From positions 1-40,704 of the forward strand of contig JBMNUB010000021.1 in the NCBI GenBank assembly GCA_050946055.1: DNA of 40,704 bases, written 5' to 3'. Source of the DNA: Fimadaptatus sp050946055. GTDB lineage: Bacteria; Bacillota; Clostridia; Christensenellales; Aristaeellaceae. This document shows positions 1 to 6,994 of this stretch, in pieces. Numbering within the stretch: the stretch's first letter is position 1; each line of letters begins with the position of its first letter. A program made the translations under genes and the position numbers. The notes under the pieces are model-generated. The model did not search any database. It had not been told where the DNA came from and saw nothing but the letters and a program-made list of their open reading frames with translations.

Positions 1-54
1 TCCTTGCGCTGTACTATGCGTGAGGAAAATGACACGGTGATGTGCGATGATTAA
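1..54 (+). CDS. possible 3' end of a gene entering from the left
   Basis: One frame is open from base 1 and closes at a TAA at 52-54, giving a 17-residue tail ending in MCDD. An intrinsic terminator follows at 141-180, as expected downstream of a gene on this strand. Seventeen residues are too few to identify a family, and the open frame could be chance. Confidence 0.3.
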   Translation, partial: SLRCTMREENDTVMCDD

Positions 55-140
55 TTAAAATGTATGATGAAACGCGCAAAGGGCCGGTATTTATGTCTTG
101 CTGGATATAAAGGGACAATGTGACTAAGACTTATATGATG

Positions 141-180
141 CGCCCGCTCCTGACTTGAAAGTTGGGGGCGGGCGGTTTTT
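141..180 (+). terminator. intrinsic terminator upstream of the esterase gene
   Basis: Arms CGCCCGCTCC (141-150) and GGGGCGGGCG (165-174) pair over 10 bases with one T-G wobble around a 14-base loop. A T-rich tract (TTTTTGTTGTTT) starts at 176. It separates whatever lies to the left from the esterase promoter at 204-232. Confidence 0.75.
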
Positions 181-203
181 GTTGTTTGCAGTCGATTTAC
201 ATG

Positions 204-232
204 TTTACAATGGTGAAGCACGGTGGTATCAT
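204..232 (+). promoter_or_regulatory. sigma-A type promoter of the esterase-capA pair
   Basis: TTTACA (204-209) and TATCAT (227-232) are separated by exactly 17 bases. It lies just after a terminator and about 65 bases before the start codon at 299, so it probably drives the esterase and the CapA-like gene together. Confidence 0.6.
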
Positions 233-298
233 AGCATGCATTGGGAACTCTTTACAGCTCGATGCCAAATAGCGTTTGCAACGAAAGGAGAACCAATC

Positions 299-1309
299 AT
301 GCACTACGATCCACAAGAACGTCACATAGACCTGATGCGCCATGCGCCGCGCGCGCTGGCTTATCGAGAGGGGGAGGACTTTGCCGCTTGGCAGGCGCGC
401 GCACGCGAAAAGCTAAATGAGCTGCTGGGGCTGCCGCTGGAGATGCCTGTGAGCGATGAGTTCAACATAGAGTGGGAGCGAGAGGAGCAGGACTTCCGTG
501 AGATACGCTTCACCTATGCAAGCGAGCCGGGCGTGGACGTATGCTGCCATCTGCTGCTGCCTCATGGCGCAAGGGGCAAACTGCCCATGGTGATATGCCT
601 TCAGGGGCATTCCAAAGGCGCGCATATATCGCTTGGGCGTCCTAAGTACCCCGGCGATGAGGAAACCATATCGGGCGGCGACCGCGACTTCGCGCTGCAG
701 ATAGTGGCGCGCGGCCAGGCGGCACTGGTCATGGAACAGCGCGCGTTTGGCGAGCGCGGCGGCACTCCGGAAGGCCCTAAGTGTGAACAGCCCGCTATGG
801 CCGCGCTGCTGCTGGGGCGCACGCTGATAGGCGAGCGCTGCTGGGACGTGTTCCGGGGCATAGACTGCGTGATAGCGCACTTTGACTGCATAGATCCTGA
901 GCGCATCGCGCTTCAGGGACAGTCGGGCGGCGGCACTGTGGTGTGCTACGCGGCGGCGCTGGATACGCGCATAGCGGCGGCTGTGCCGGCCTCGGCATTC
1001 TGCGGCTATCTGGAGTCCATAGGCGCGCAGCATCATTGCACCTGCAACTACGTGCCGGGCATAATGAAGTACTTCGACATGGGCGATCTCACCGGCATGA
1101 TAGCGCCCAGACCGCTCGTGGTCGTAAATGGCGCTAAGGATACCATATTCCCGGTGGACTCCGCGCGCAGGCAGTTCGAGGTGGCCAAGCAGCTGTACGC
1201 GGCGGCGGGCGCACCTGACAATGCGCGCCATGTCATAGGGCCGGAAGGCCATCGCTTCTATGCGGCGCTGGCATGGCCGGTGTTCGATGAGCTGACGGGA
1301 TGGCGCTGA
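299..1309 (+). CDS. acetylxylan esterase-like alpha/beta hydrolase
   Basis: 336-residue cytoplasmic serine hydrolase of the alpha/beta fold, most like the acetylxylan esterase/dienelactone hydrolase group. The nucleophile elbow GQSGGG places Ser at about residue 209. The acid is Asp about 281 in NGAKDTIFP and the base is His about 318 in GPEGHRF, so the triad is complete and in order. The segment ICLQGHSKG resembles the oxyanion-hole strand. No signal peptide is seen, so the substrate is probably an imported acetylated sugar or oligosaccharide (inference). The ATG at 299 is chosen because AAAGGAG sits 7 bases upstream; the frame is open further upstream, but those starts overlap the promoter and terminator. 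A CapA-like gene follows after 16 bases and is probably co-transcribed. Confidence 0.8.
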   Translation: MHYDPQERHIDLMRHAPRALAYREGEDFAAWQARAREKLNELLGLPLEMPVSDEFNIEWEREEQDFREIRFTYASEPGVDVCCHLLLPHGARGKLPMVICLQGHSKGAHISLGRPKYPGDEETISGGDRDFALQIVARGQAALVMEQRAFGERGGTPEGPKCEQPAMAALLLGRTLIGERCWDVFRGIDCVIAHFDCIDPERIALQGQSGGGTVVCYAAALDTRIAAAVPASAFCGYLESIGAQHHCTCNYVPGIMKYFDMGDLTGMIAPRPLVVVNGAKDTIFPVDSARRQFEVAKQLYAAAGAPDNARHVIGPEGHRFYAALAWPVFDELTGWR

Positions 1310-1325
1310 GGGGAGGCGTTGCGCT

Positions 1326-2417
1326 ATGAAGCTCATGCTGTGCGGCGATGTTGTGCCGACTGCCGTAAGCGCGGCGGCGTTTGAGCGCGGCGATGTGCAT
1401 GCCGTGTTCGGCGGCATGGAGCACGAGTTCGCCCGTGCCGACGCGGTGATAGTCAATCTGGAGTGCGCGCTTACCGATTCGGATGCCGCCATACGCAAGT
1501 GTGGTCCCAACCTCAAGGGCAGGCCGTCCTGTGCAGGCACGTTGCGCAAGGCAGGAGTGACGCATGCGGGGCTGTCAAACAACCATGTGTACGACTTCGG
1601 CGCGGACGGTCTGGAGGACACCATGCGCGCGCTGGAAGGCGAGGGCATAGCGTGGTTTGGCGCGGGTCGCGACCTAGCAGACAGCCGCAGACCGCTGGTG
1701 ATAGAGCGTGAGGGCATGCGCGCGGGCGTGATAGCGGTATGCGAACATGAGTATAGCTATGCGCTCGAGCATGCCATGGGCGCTGCGCCGTTTGACCCGT
1801 TCGTGACGCCTGCGGATGTGCGCAGACTGCGCCCGGAAGTCGATTTGCTGATAGTCATGTATCACGGAGGCAAGGAGCAGTGTCAGTATCCCTCGCCCAG
1901 ACTGCGCCGCGCATGCAGAGCCTTGGTCGAGGCGGGCGCGGACATAGTGCTTACTCAGCACAGCCACTGCATAGGCTGCCGCGAGAGCTATATGGGCAAC
2001 GAGATAGTGTATGGTCAGGGCAACTTCTGCTTCGTTGAGCACGGAGACCACCCGCATTGGCGCTCAGGGCTGGCGCTGGAGGTGGAAGTTCGCGACGGCA
2101 TCAAGCGCCTGCGCTATATACCTGTGGTTACTGAGGGCGAGGGCATAATGCCCGCGCCGCAGGCAGAAGCAGACGCTATACTGGCGGGCTTTGAGGAGCG
2201 CTCGCGCCTTATAGAGGATGAGGCGAGCTGCGAGGCACAGTGGCGCGCGTTCTGCGAGGGCGTGCGCGCGCAGTATACTGCGGCGGCGCGCGATGCGTTT
2301 GCCGAGGGCGATAAGCCGCGACAGATATTCGGACACTATTTGGATTGCGAGGCACATCTGGACGTGTGGCAGACGCTGTTTGAGACGTGGCGGCGCACAG
2401 ACCCGGTGGAAAGATAG
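1326..2417 (+). CDS. CapA family metallophosphatase-like protein
   Basis: 363-residue protein of the CapA/PgsA family (calcineurin-like metallophosphoesterase fold) found in poly-gamma-glutamate or capsule loci. Visible family motifs are an N-terminal GDVVP, NLECALT, SNNHVYDFGADG, YHGGKEQ and TQHSHCIG, which supply the Asp, Asn and His metal ligands. There is no signal peptide or membrane anchor, unlike the classic membrane-attached CapA, so this is a soluble variant. No pgsB/pgsC genes are nearby, so a role in polyglutamate synthesis is not supported here. GGGGAGG lies 10 bases before the ATG. It follows the esterase closely, and a strong hairpin at 2464-2497 ends the unit. Confidence 0.8.
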   Translation: MKLMLCGDVVPTAVSAAAFERGDVHAVFGGMEHEFARADAVIVNLECALTDSDAAIRKCGPNLKGRPSCAGTLRKAGVTHAGLSNNHVYDFGADGLEDTMRALEGEGIAWFGAGRDLADSRRPLVIEREGMRAGVIAVCEHEYSYALEHAMGAAPFDPFVTPADVRRLRPEVDLLIVMYHGGKEQCQYPSPRLRRACRALVEAGADIVLTQHSHCIGCRESYMGNEIVYGQGNFCFVEHGDHPHWRSGLALEVEVRDGIKRLRYIPVVTEGEGIMPAPQAEADAILAGFEERSRLIEDEASCEAQWRAFCEGVRAQYTAAARDAFAEGDKPRQIFGHYLDCEAHLDVWQTLFETWRRTDPVER

Positions 2418-2463
2418 CATGCGGGCTGTAATATGCACAGCATGCCAAATATGCATATGGCAA

Positions 2464-2497
2464 GGGGCGGCTGCGTCAAAAGTGAAGCAGCCGCCCC
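2464..2497. terminator. strong hairpin between convergent genes
   Basis: GGGGCGGCTGC (2464-2474) pairs perfectly with GCAGCCGCCCC (2487-2497) around a 12-base loop. It lies between the + strand CapA-like gene and the - strand immunity-like gene, the place for a shared terminator. Neither side has a run of T, so it is not a textbook intrinsic terminator. Confidence 0.5.
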
Positions 2498-2678
2498 GCG
2501 CTATGCATCGGCGATGTTTAAGGCAATATGTGGCTTGTGCAAATTGCAGACATGCTATGCCGGTTCGACAAGTTGCCCGGTATATGTCGCTTTGTCATAG
2601 CGCATTGCTCGTCATGACATCCCGCTGTGCATATGGCAAATATGCGGGCATTTACTGCCAAAACATTTCAGCGCATGC

Positions 2679-3203
2679 TCAGCAGTTCCAGTTGACCTTG
2701 ACCGGCTCAGGCTCGTTTTCTATCGCAACGCTGCCCAGCGAAGCCAGCGCACGCTCGAACTCGGACGCGGCAAATGCATCGTATTCCAAGGTGCTTGCCG
2801 CCAGACCCAGTTCGGCATATGCCGCCGCAGCCGCGCCGTAGAACATGAAGCCCAGCGCGTTGGTGGGCGTGCCGTATACGCCGCAGGCTGTGGATATCGC
2901 GCGTGCAGCGGCTTGTGCAAGCGGATCGGTGCATTCGCGCGCGGCGGCCTGCGCATCGCGCAGCGCGGGCTTTATGGCGCTGAACTTGCACTCGCCGCTT
3001 GTCACGCGCGCGCATGCATCCAGCGCCTTGCCGGGGCGGTCTTCCTCGGGCAGCGCGCCCTGAAGTATGGGCAGATAGCGCTCGCGCGCGAAGTCCGATG
3101 CCCACTTTGCAAGGGTTGCGCGGCTCTGTGTCTCTATAAGGCGCATCAGCGCCTGTGTTTCGGGCGCATCGGCGCGCCCCAGCATCTTTCTCAGCTTTGC
3201 CAT
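2679..3203 (-). CDS. putative immunity protein, Imm5-like
   Basis: 174-residue helical, alanine-rich protein. The N-terminal stretch (EVQALM-like ETQALMRLIETQS, then LAKWASDFARERYLPIL) and the later AAARAISTACGVYGTPTNALGF are typical of proteins annotated as 'putative immunity protein' (Imm-5-like), linked by family to polymorphic toxin immunity. The ATG at 3203 is chosen because GGAGG lies just upstream; the frame runs further up without a ribosome site. It follows the DUF362 gene by 50 bases on the same strand and is probably co-transcribed. No toxin gene is visible nearby, so its partner is unknown and it may have a housekeeping role. Confidence 0.6.
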   Translation of the reverse strand: MAKLRKMLGRADAPETQALMRLIETQSRATLAKWASDFARERYLPILQGALPEEDRPGKALDACARVTSGECKFSAIKPALRDAQAAARECTDPLAQAAARAISTACGVYGTPTNALGFMFYGAAAAAYAELGLAASTLEYDAFAASEFERALASLGSVAIENEPEPVKVNWNC

Positions 3204-3253
3204 AATGCCTCCGTGACGATGCCGCGCATGCTGAAAGCCGCGCGGCACTTTGC

Positions 3254-4123
3254 TTACTTGTCTATTGAAACTATCTCGTACTCGCGCGAGCCCAGCCCCA
3301 ACTTGGCGGCGGTTTCGACGGTGTGTATGCCGTTGCGCGACTCCATGCGCTCTATCAGCGCGGCCTTGCCCTCGTCGGGCGAGGCGTACACCGCGTCCAC
3401 GCAGGCCTGATCGACCGCCACGGGGTCGAGCGAGGCGAATATGCCGATGTCAGCCATCTCGGGCTCGTGCGGGTTGGCATCGCAGTCGCAATCGACCGAC
3501 AGCCGGTTGGCCACGTTTATGTAGGCCAGATTCCTGCGCCCCATGTAGTCCATTACCGACTTGTCAGCATCGGCCATGCTCTCGAGGAAGGAGTCGTGGT
3601 CGGCCGTCCAAAGCTTTGCGGGATCGCCCGCGCCGTGTATGTGCGCCTTGCCGTGCGCCGAGGCCACGCCTATGGACATGTTCTTGAGCGCGCCGCCGAA
3701 GCCGCCCATGGCATGTCCCTTGAAGTGCGAAAGCATCAGCATGGAGTCATACTTGGCAAGATTTGCGCCCACGAAGTTCTCCGCTATCTGCATGCCGCCG
3801 TTCACGGGCAGCGATATCTCGCCCGGCTCGTCCATTATGTCGCAGGGAGCTATGTCGGTAAAGCCATGCTCGCGTATGGCCTGCCAGTGGTCGGCGCTGT
3901 TAAAGCGACGCCCCTCATAGGCGGTGTTGCACTCGACTATGGTGCCGTGCAGCATGTCAACCAGCGGCTTTATCAGCGCGGGCTGAAGGAAGTTGTGTCC
4001 GCCCGGCTCGCCTGTGGATATCTTCACGGCCACCTTGCCGCGCAGTTCCACGCCCAGCGCCTCATATATGGCCACAAGTCCCCGCGCGGATATGTCGCGG
4101 GTGAAGTAAACGATAGAACTCAT
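3254..4123 (-). CDS. DUF362 domain protein
   Basis: 289-residue protein that is almost entirely a DUF362 domain. The family signature is clear in the middle: AKYDSMLMLSHFKGHAMGG, then FGGALKNMSIGVAS and the later DPVAVDQACVDAVY. DUF362 proteins are of unknown reaction and often carry a ferredoxin domain at the C-terminus; here no CxxCxxC clusters follow, so this is the domain-only form. The ATG at 4123 has AGGAGG (4133-4138 on the complement) upstream; an N-terminal extension to 4198 is open but has no ribosome site. A promoter with an inverted repeat lies at 4228-4258. Confidence 0.8.
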   Translation of the reverse strand: MSSIVYFTRDISARGLVAIYEALGVELRGKVAVKISTGEPGGHNFLQPALIKPLVDMLHGTIVECNTAYEGRRFNSADHWQAIREHGFTDIAPCDIMDEPGEISLPVNGGMQIAENFVGANLAKYDSMLMLSHFKGHAMGGFGGALKNMSIGVASAHGKAHIHGAGDPAKLWTADHDSFLESMADADKSVMDYMGRRNLAYINVANRLSVDCDCDANPHEPEMADIGIFASLDPVAVDQACVDAVYASPDEGKAALIERMESRNGIHTVETAAKLGLGSREYEIVSIDK

Positions 4124-4227
4124 TACAGCATGCCTCCTGATATTATTGCGATATTGAGGCCGCGCCTGCATCGCGCAGCCGGAGCGTGCCGCGCACACCT
4201 GATGGCAGGCGGCAGCTCTCGCTCAAG

Positions 4228-4258
4228 AGCATAGCGCATGGAGCTTACTCCATGTCAA
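4228..4258 (-). promoter_or_regulatory. promoter with internal palindrome, upstream of the DUF362 gene
   Basis: On the complement, consensus TTGACA (4253-4258) is followed by TATGCT (4228-4233) with a 19-base spacer. Inside the spacer is a perfect inverted repeat, CATGGAG (4237-4243) and CTCCATG (4248-4254) around CTTA. An inverted repeat between -35 and -10 is a usual repressor or MerR-type site (the 19-base spacer also suits MerR), but no regulator gene is adjacent. Confidence 0.45.
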
Positions 4259-4312
4259 GTTAATAAAGTGTTGTACAGACGGCGCGATGGCGTGCATATG
4301 CCGCGTGCCGCA

Positions 4313-4400
4313 CATGCCCGCGCTCAGCGCAACTACGCCATCGCCATGCGGATAGCGTATGCTGTGCGGCTCAGTGCTGCTCATGCCCGCGCTCAGCGCA
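4313..4400. repeat. short duplication around the 3' end of the esterase gene
   Basis: The 19-base string CATGCCCGCGCTCAGCGCA occurs at 4313-4331 and again at 4382-4400; flanking bases also match loosely over about 37 bases. The second copy contains the stop codon of the minus-strand hydrolase, so the first copy is a duplicate of that gene's tail lying just past it. Confidence 0.6.
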
Positions 4401-5202
4401 GCGAGGCCATCCACACCATTGAATCGTCCACCCAGCGCGATATGGGCGCGTTGTCAAGCGCGGCATTGCCCATCCATGTGACGCGGTTGGCCAGCGCCAT
4501 GCCGTGCGGGCCATGGGGATATATGTGCGCCTCGCAGGGTATCTTGGCCGCAGAGCATGCACCCATCATGCACAGAGCGTTCTCGACCGGCACAACCGGA
4601 TCGTCAAATGTATGCATTATGAACGCCGGGCAGGTGCGCGCGTCCACGTGCAGCTCCAGCGAGAAGCGCTCCAGCTGCGCCTGAGAGGGCGTGTCGCTGC
4701 CTAGCAGATTGTAGAACGAACCCTTGTGGCCGTGCGCGCCCGAGCTTATCACGGCATAGCACAGCACCATGCCGCTGGGACGGTTGCCCTCGCCGCAGCT
4801 GTTCAAACGCGCTTGCAGCTCGTCATCGTGCCAGAGCGTGCCGAGCGAAGCCGCGAGATGCCCGCCCGCCGAAAAGCCCGCGACAAATAAGCGCTGGGGA
4901 TTGATGTTGTAGTGCGCAGCGTTTGCGCGTATGTGCAGCATGGCCAGCGATGCCTGAGTGAGCGGGTCGAGCGGGGAGAGTATCTGCTTGCCCACCGAAT
5001 AGTGCAGCACGAATGCGTTCATGCCGCGAGTGAGGTAGGCGAGCGCTATCGGTTCGCCCTCGCGGTCGGAACATACCGCGCCATAGCCGCCGCCGGGTAT
5101 TACCAGCATGGCATCTGCGGGCGCGCTGCGGTCGTCGTTGCCGTAGTAGTCCAGATATGCTTCGGGTCTGCCGGGCATGATGTCTATTCTTTCGCGTATC
5201 AT
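4393..5202 (-). CDS. BD-FAE/lipase-like alpha/beta hydrolase (esterase)
   Basis: 269-residue soluble esterase of the carboxylesterase/acetyl esterase group. VIPGGGYGAV (residues about 34-43) is the oxyanion-hole HGGG-type motif, GFSAGGH gives the nucleophile Ser 111, HTFDDPVVP gives Asp 200/201, and YPHGPHG gives His 233. Homologues remove acetyl or aryl esters from plant polysaccharide fragments; the exact substrate is not readable. Two ATGs lie 9 bases apart (5211 and 5202). The second is preferred because AAAGGA sits 8-9 bases before it, while the first directly abuts that site. Promoter at 5245-5273. It could work with the acetylxylan-esterase-like gene at 299 in polysaccharide use (inference). 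Confidence 0.8.
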   Translation of the reverse strand: MIRERIDIMPGRPEAYLDYYGNDDRSAPADAMLVIPGGGYGAVCSDREGEPIALAYLTRGMNAFVLHYSVGKQILSPLDPLTQASLAMLHIRANAAHYNINPQRLFVAGFSAGGHLAASLGTLWHDDELQARLNSCGEGNRPSGMVLCYAVISSGAHGHKGSFYNLLGSDTPSQAQLERFSLELHVDARTCPAFIMHTFDDPVVPVENALCMMGACSAAKIPCEAHIYPHGPHGMALANRVTWMGNAALDNAPISRWVDDSMVWMASLR

Positions 5203-5244
5203 TTGTATCATCCTTTCGGAAGTGCATTTGTGCGCACATGATAT

Positions 5245-5273
5245 ATAATAGCGCGTATGGCGGCGCATGTCCA
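5245..5273 (-). promoter_or_regulatory. promoter of the esterase gene
   Basis: On the complement, TGGACA (5268-5273) and TATTAT (5245-5250) are separated by 17 bases, with the start codon about 45 bases downstream of the -10 box. It sits immediately downstream of the terminator at 5286-5323, so the esterase is a separate unit. Confidence 0.6.
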
Positions 5274-5285
5274 TAAAAAGCGTAC

Positions 5286-5323
5286 AAAAACTCGCCCCAT
5301 CACCTGCTGTGATGGGGCGAGCG
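5286..5323 (-). terminator. intrinsic terminator, also left repeat of element A
   Basis: On the complement, CTCGCCCCATCA and its partner TGATGGGGCGAG form a perfect stem followed directly by TTTTTGT (the A run at 5286-5290). It would stop transcription coming from the TfoX-like gene at 5733-6014. A partly degraded second copy of this sequence lies on the far side of element A. Confidence 0.75.
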
Positions 5324-5326
5324 CGG
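5291..5326. repeat. left direct repeat flanking element A
   Basis: A 36-base sequence repeated at 5569-5606. The shared core (5298-5326 against 5578-5606) differs at one position; the outer bases differ by small changes. It is the terminator hairpin sequence of this locus and is unrelated to the repeats flanking copies B-D. Confidence 0.75.
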
Positions 5327-5568
5327 CTGTCGAAAACCCGGTAGAGCGCGAGAGGACTTGTAGCCCGCTTGAATTCAAGCGCGCCCGGCGACATGTGCTG
5401 TGAGAGAGGGGATATTTTGCGGCGGGAAAATCTATTCCCGGAGAAAAAATATCTGCCTTGCAGTTCCTGCGGAAATCCATTGGGAGTTCGGTGGAAACTG
5501 GCAGGGGGCAGCGGCGGGTGAGGTAATCCCACGCCCACGCTTGCCCAAAAGGCTCTTTTGACAAGCTG
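5327..5568 (+). mobile_element. hairpin-array element, copy A
   Basis: About 242 bases, the most eroded copy with recognisable ends, in the same orientation as D. The 5' end CTGTCGAAAACCC matches CTGTCAAAAAACCC, and the 3' end reads CTTTTGACAAGC. The central hairpin is kept: GATATTTT, a CGGGAA/TTCCCG inner stem, and AAAATATC (about 5409-5454). Shared blocks with D include GCGACATGTG, CCTTGCAGTT, GGTGGAAACTG and CCCACGCTTG. No open frame or transposase is present. It lies between two minus-strand genes, flanked by the duplicated terminator. Confidence 0.75.
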
Positions 5569-5606
5569 CGCCCGCACCATCATCTGCTGTGATGGGGCGA
5601 GCGCGG
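5569..5606. repeat. right direct repeat flanking element A
   Basis: Second copy of the 5291-5326 sequence. Its left arm has changed (CGCCCGCACC against CTCGCCCC), so the hairpin is partly broken here, while GATGGGGCGAGCGCGG is intact. Confidence 0.7.
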
Positions 5607-5665
5607 CTGACGGCGCTATGCATTGCGCCGTTGCAGTATCATACATGCTTATGTTGGGCAGGCAG

Positions 5666-5697
5666 GCGGGCGGCACACGCCATGTGCCGCCGCCCGC
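5666..5697. terminator. GC-rich hairpin downstream of the TfoX-like gene
   Basis: GCGGGCGGCACA (5666-5677) pairs with TGTGCCG and CCCGC (5683-5697) with a three-base bulge and a five-base loop. It is 36 bases past the stop of the minus-strand gene at 5733. It lacks a T run, so it may be an RNA-end-stabilising hairpin rather than a terminator. Confidence 0.4.
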
Positions 5698-5732
5698 ACT
5701 GTGCAGCGCTATACGCGCTGCTTATCCAATGT

Positions 5733-6014
5733 TCATTCGTTCCTGGGCGGGTACAGCTCCCGCTCTGCCTCGGCGGCAAAGTCGCGCAGCTCTGACTTGG
5801 TGTCATTATCCAGCAGGTGCCAGCGCACGCCGCGCACGGCTCCTTCCAGCGCGTAAAGGCGGGTAAGATTGACAGCCGGGTCCATGCGCTTGAGCCTCAT
5901 CCAAATCTCACGGCTGCCCAGTTCGCGCAGCTGTTCCGGCGTGTCTATGCCGGCCACGTTCAGTTGCTCCTCCAGCCTAACGCCTATGTTGGGCAATATG
6001 GCGAGCTTTCCCAT
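5733..6014 (-). CDS. TfoX C-terminal domain protein
   Basis: 93-residue protein made only of the TfoX/Sxy C-terminal domain, a helix-hairpin-helix-like fold. The family pattern is visible at the start (LPNIGVRLEEQLNVAGI, then TPEQLRELGSREIWMRL) and in the LYALEGAVRGVRWHLL stretch. In gamma-proteobacteria Sxy/TfoX controls competence; the stand-alone C-terminal domain is common in Firmicutes with no established role. ATG at 6014 with AGGAGG just upstream; extended -10 promoter at 6057-6065. It is alone on its transcript, divergent from the SDR gene. Confidence 0.85.
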   Translation of the reverse strand: MGKLAILPNIGVRLEEQLNVAGIDTPEQLRELGSREIWMRLKRMDPAVNLTRLYALEGAVRGVRWHLLDNDTKSELRDFAAEAERELYPPRNE

Positions 6015-6056
6015 GGAAGCGCCTCCTAATGTCGGTGTAGTGCCTTATTAACTCAT

Positions 6057-6065
6057 ATTATAGCA
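6057..6065 (-). promoter_or_regulatory. extended -10 promoter of the TfoX-like gene
   Basis: On the complement TGCTATAAT, a consensus -10 with the TGn extension, lies 43 bases before the ATG. No good -35 box is seen at the usual distance, which is acceptable for extended -10 promoters. Confidence 0.55.
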
Positions 6066-6196
6066 GGGGTATGTTAAAATGCCATATGATTTGGCGGGCA
6101 AAAAGGAAAATGAAGGGTTAAGTGCGAAATATAACACTGTGTCGATAAAAATGAGCGGGCGCGCACTCGCGCGTCCGGGATGCGGAGGAATTTCAA

Positions 6197-6982
6197 ATGA
6201 GAAAAGTTGCCATAGTGACCGGCGGTACCCGTGGAATAGGCTTTGCCATAGCCAGACGCATGATAAAGGCGGGATTCATAACCTGCATAATGAGCCGCAG
6301 CGCCGAGTCTGCCTGCGCCGAGGCTCTGAACGAGCTGCGCGCAACGCCTGCCGACATAGCGCCCGAGGTGTTCTACATGGCGGGCGGCATAGGCGAGGCC
6401 GCAGATCGCGAGGCGTTCGTGAGCGAGGTAGTGCGCCGCTATGGCCGCGTGGACGTGCTTGTCAACAATGCCGGCGTTGCGCCCAAGGTGCGCGCCGACC
6501 TGCTCTGCGCCACGGAGGAGTCGTTTGACTACGTGACCGGCATAAACCTCAAGGGTACCATGTTCATGAGCCAGCTGGTGGCCAATCAGATGCTCAGCCA
6601 GCCGCTGCCGGATGCGGGCATGCGCGGCGTTATAGTCAACATATCCAGCTTCTCGGCCACAGTATCCTCGCCCAACCGCCCCGAGTACTGCGTGAGCAAG
6701 GCGGGCATCGCCATGCTGACCAAGCTGTTCGCCGACAGGCTGGCGGGCGAAGGCATATATGTATACGAGGTGCAGCCGGGCGTGATAAAGACCGACATGA
6801 CCTCCACCGTGCAGGAGAAGTACGACCGGCTGCTGGCGGGCGACCAGTTCCCGATACATCGCTGGGGTACGCCCGAGGATGTGGCCAACGTCGTGGACAT
6901 GTTCGTGCGCGGCGACATGAGTTACACCACCGGTCAGGTAATATACGTGGACGGCGGATACATGAACATCCGCTCCATATAA
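6197..6982 (+). CDS. SDR family oxidoreductase (3-ketoacyl-ACP reductase type)
   Basis: 261-residue classical short-chain dehydrogenase. The cofactor loop TGGTRGIG lies at residues 8-15, NNAG near 90, and the Ser-Tyr-Lys centre appears as NISSF followed by YCVSKAG. The ending GQVIYVDGG is the usual C-terminal motif. Arg residues after the second strand (MSRSAES) suggest NADP(H), as in FabG-like enzymes. It sits 12 bases before a large flavoprotein and is probably translated with it, so a joint oxidation-reduction pathway on a hydroxy or keto acid is likely, not fatty acid synthesis (inference). GGAGG lies upstream of the ATG. Confidence 0.85.
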   Translation: MRKVAIVTGGTRGIGFAIARRMIKAGFITCIMSRSAESACAEALNELRATPADIAPEVFYMAGGIGEAADREAFVSEVVRRYGRVDVLVNNAGVAPKVRADLLCATEESFDYVTGINLKGTMFMSQLVANQMLSQPLPDAGMRGVIVNISSFSATVSSPNRPEYCVSKAGIAMLTKLFADRLAGEGIYVYEVQPGVIKTDMTSTVQEKYDRLLAGDQFPIHRWGTPEDVANVVDMFVRGDMSYTTGQVIYVDGGYMNIRSI

Positions 6983-6994
6983 TGGGAGGCGCGC

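Noticed and set aside
413..1717. Long open frames antisense to real genes (here 434 codons; similar at 7205-8806, 12806-14869 and 37274-38965)
   Set aside because: They mirror the codon structure of the GC-rich gene opposite, have no ribosome site and give Arg/His/Ala-rich unrecognisable proteins.
2561..2570. tRNA T-loop-like CGGTTCGACA
   Set aside because: No acceptor or anticodon stem can be drawn around it.
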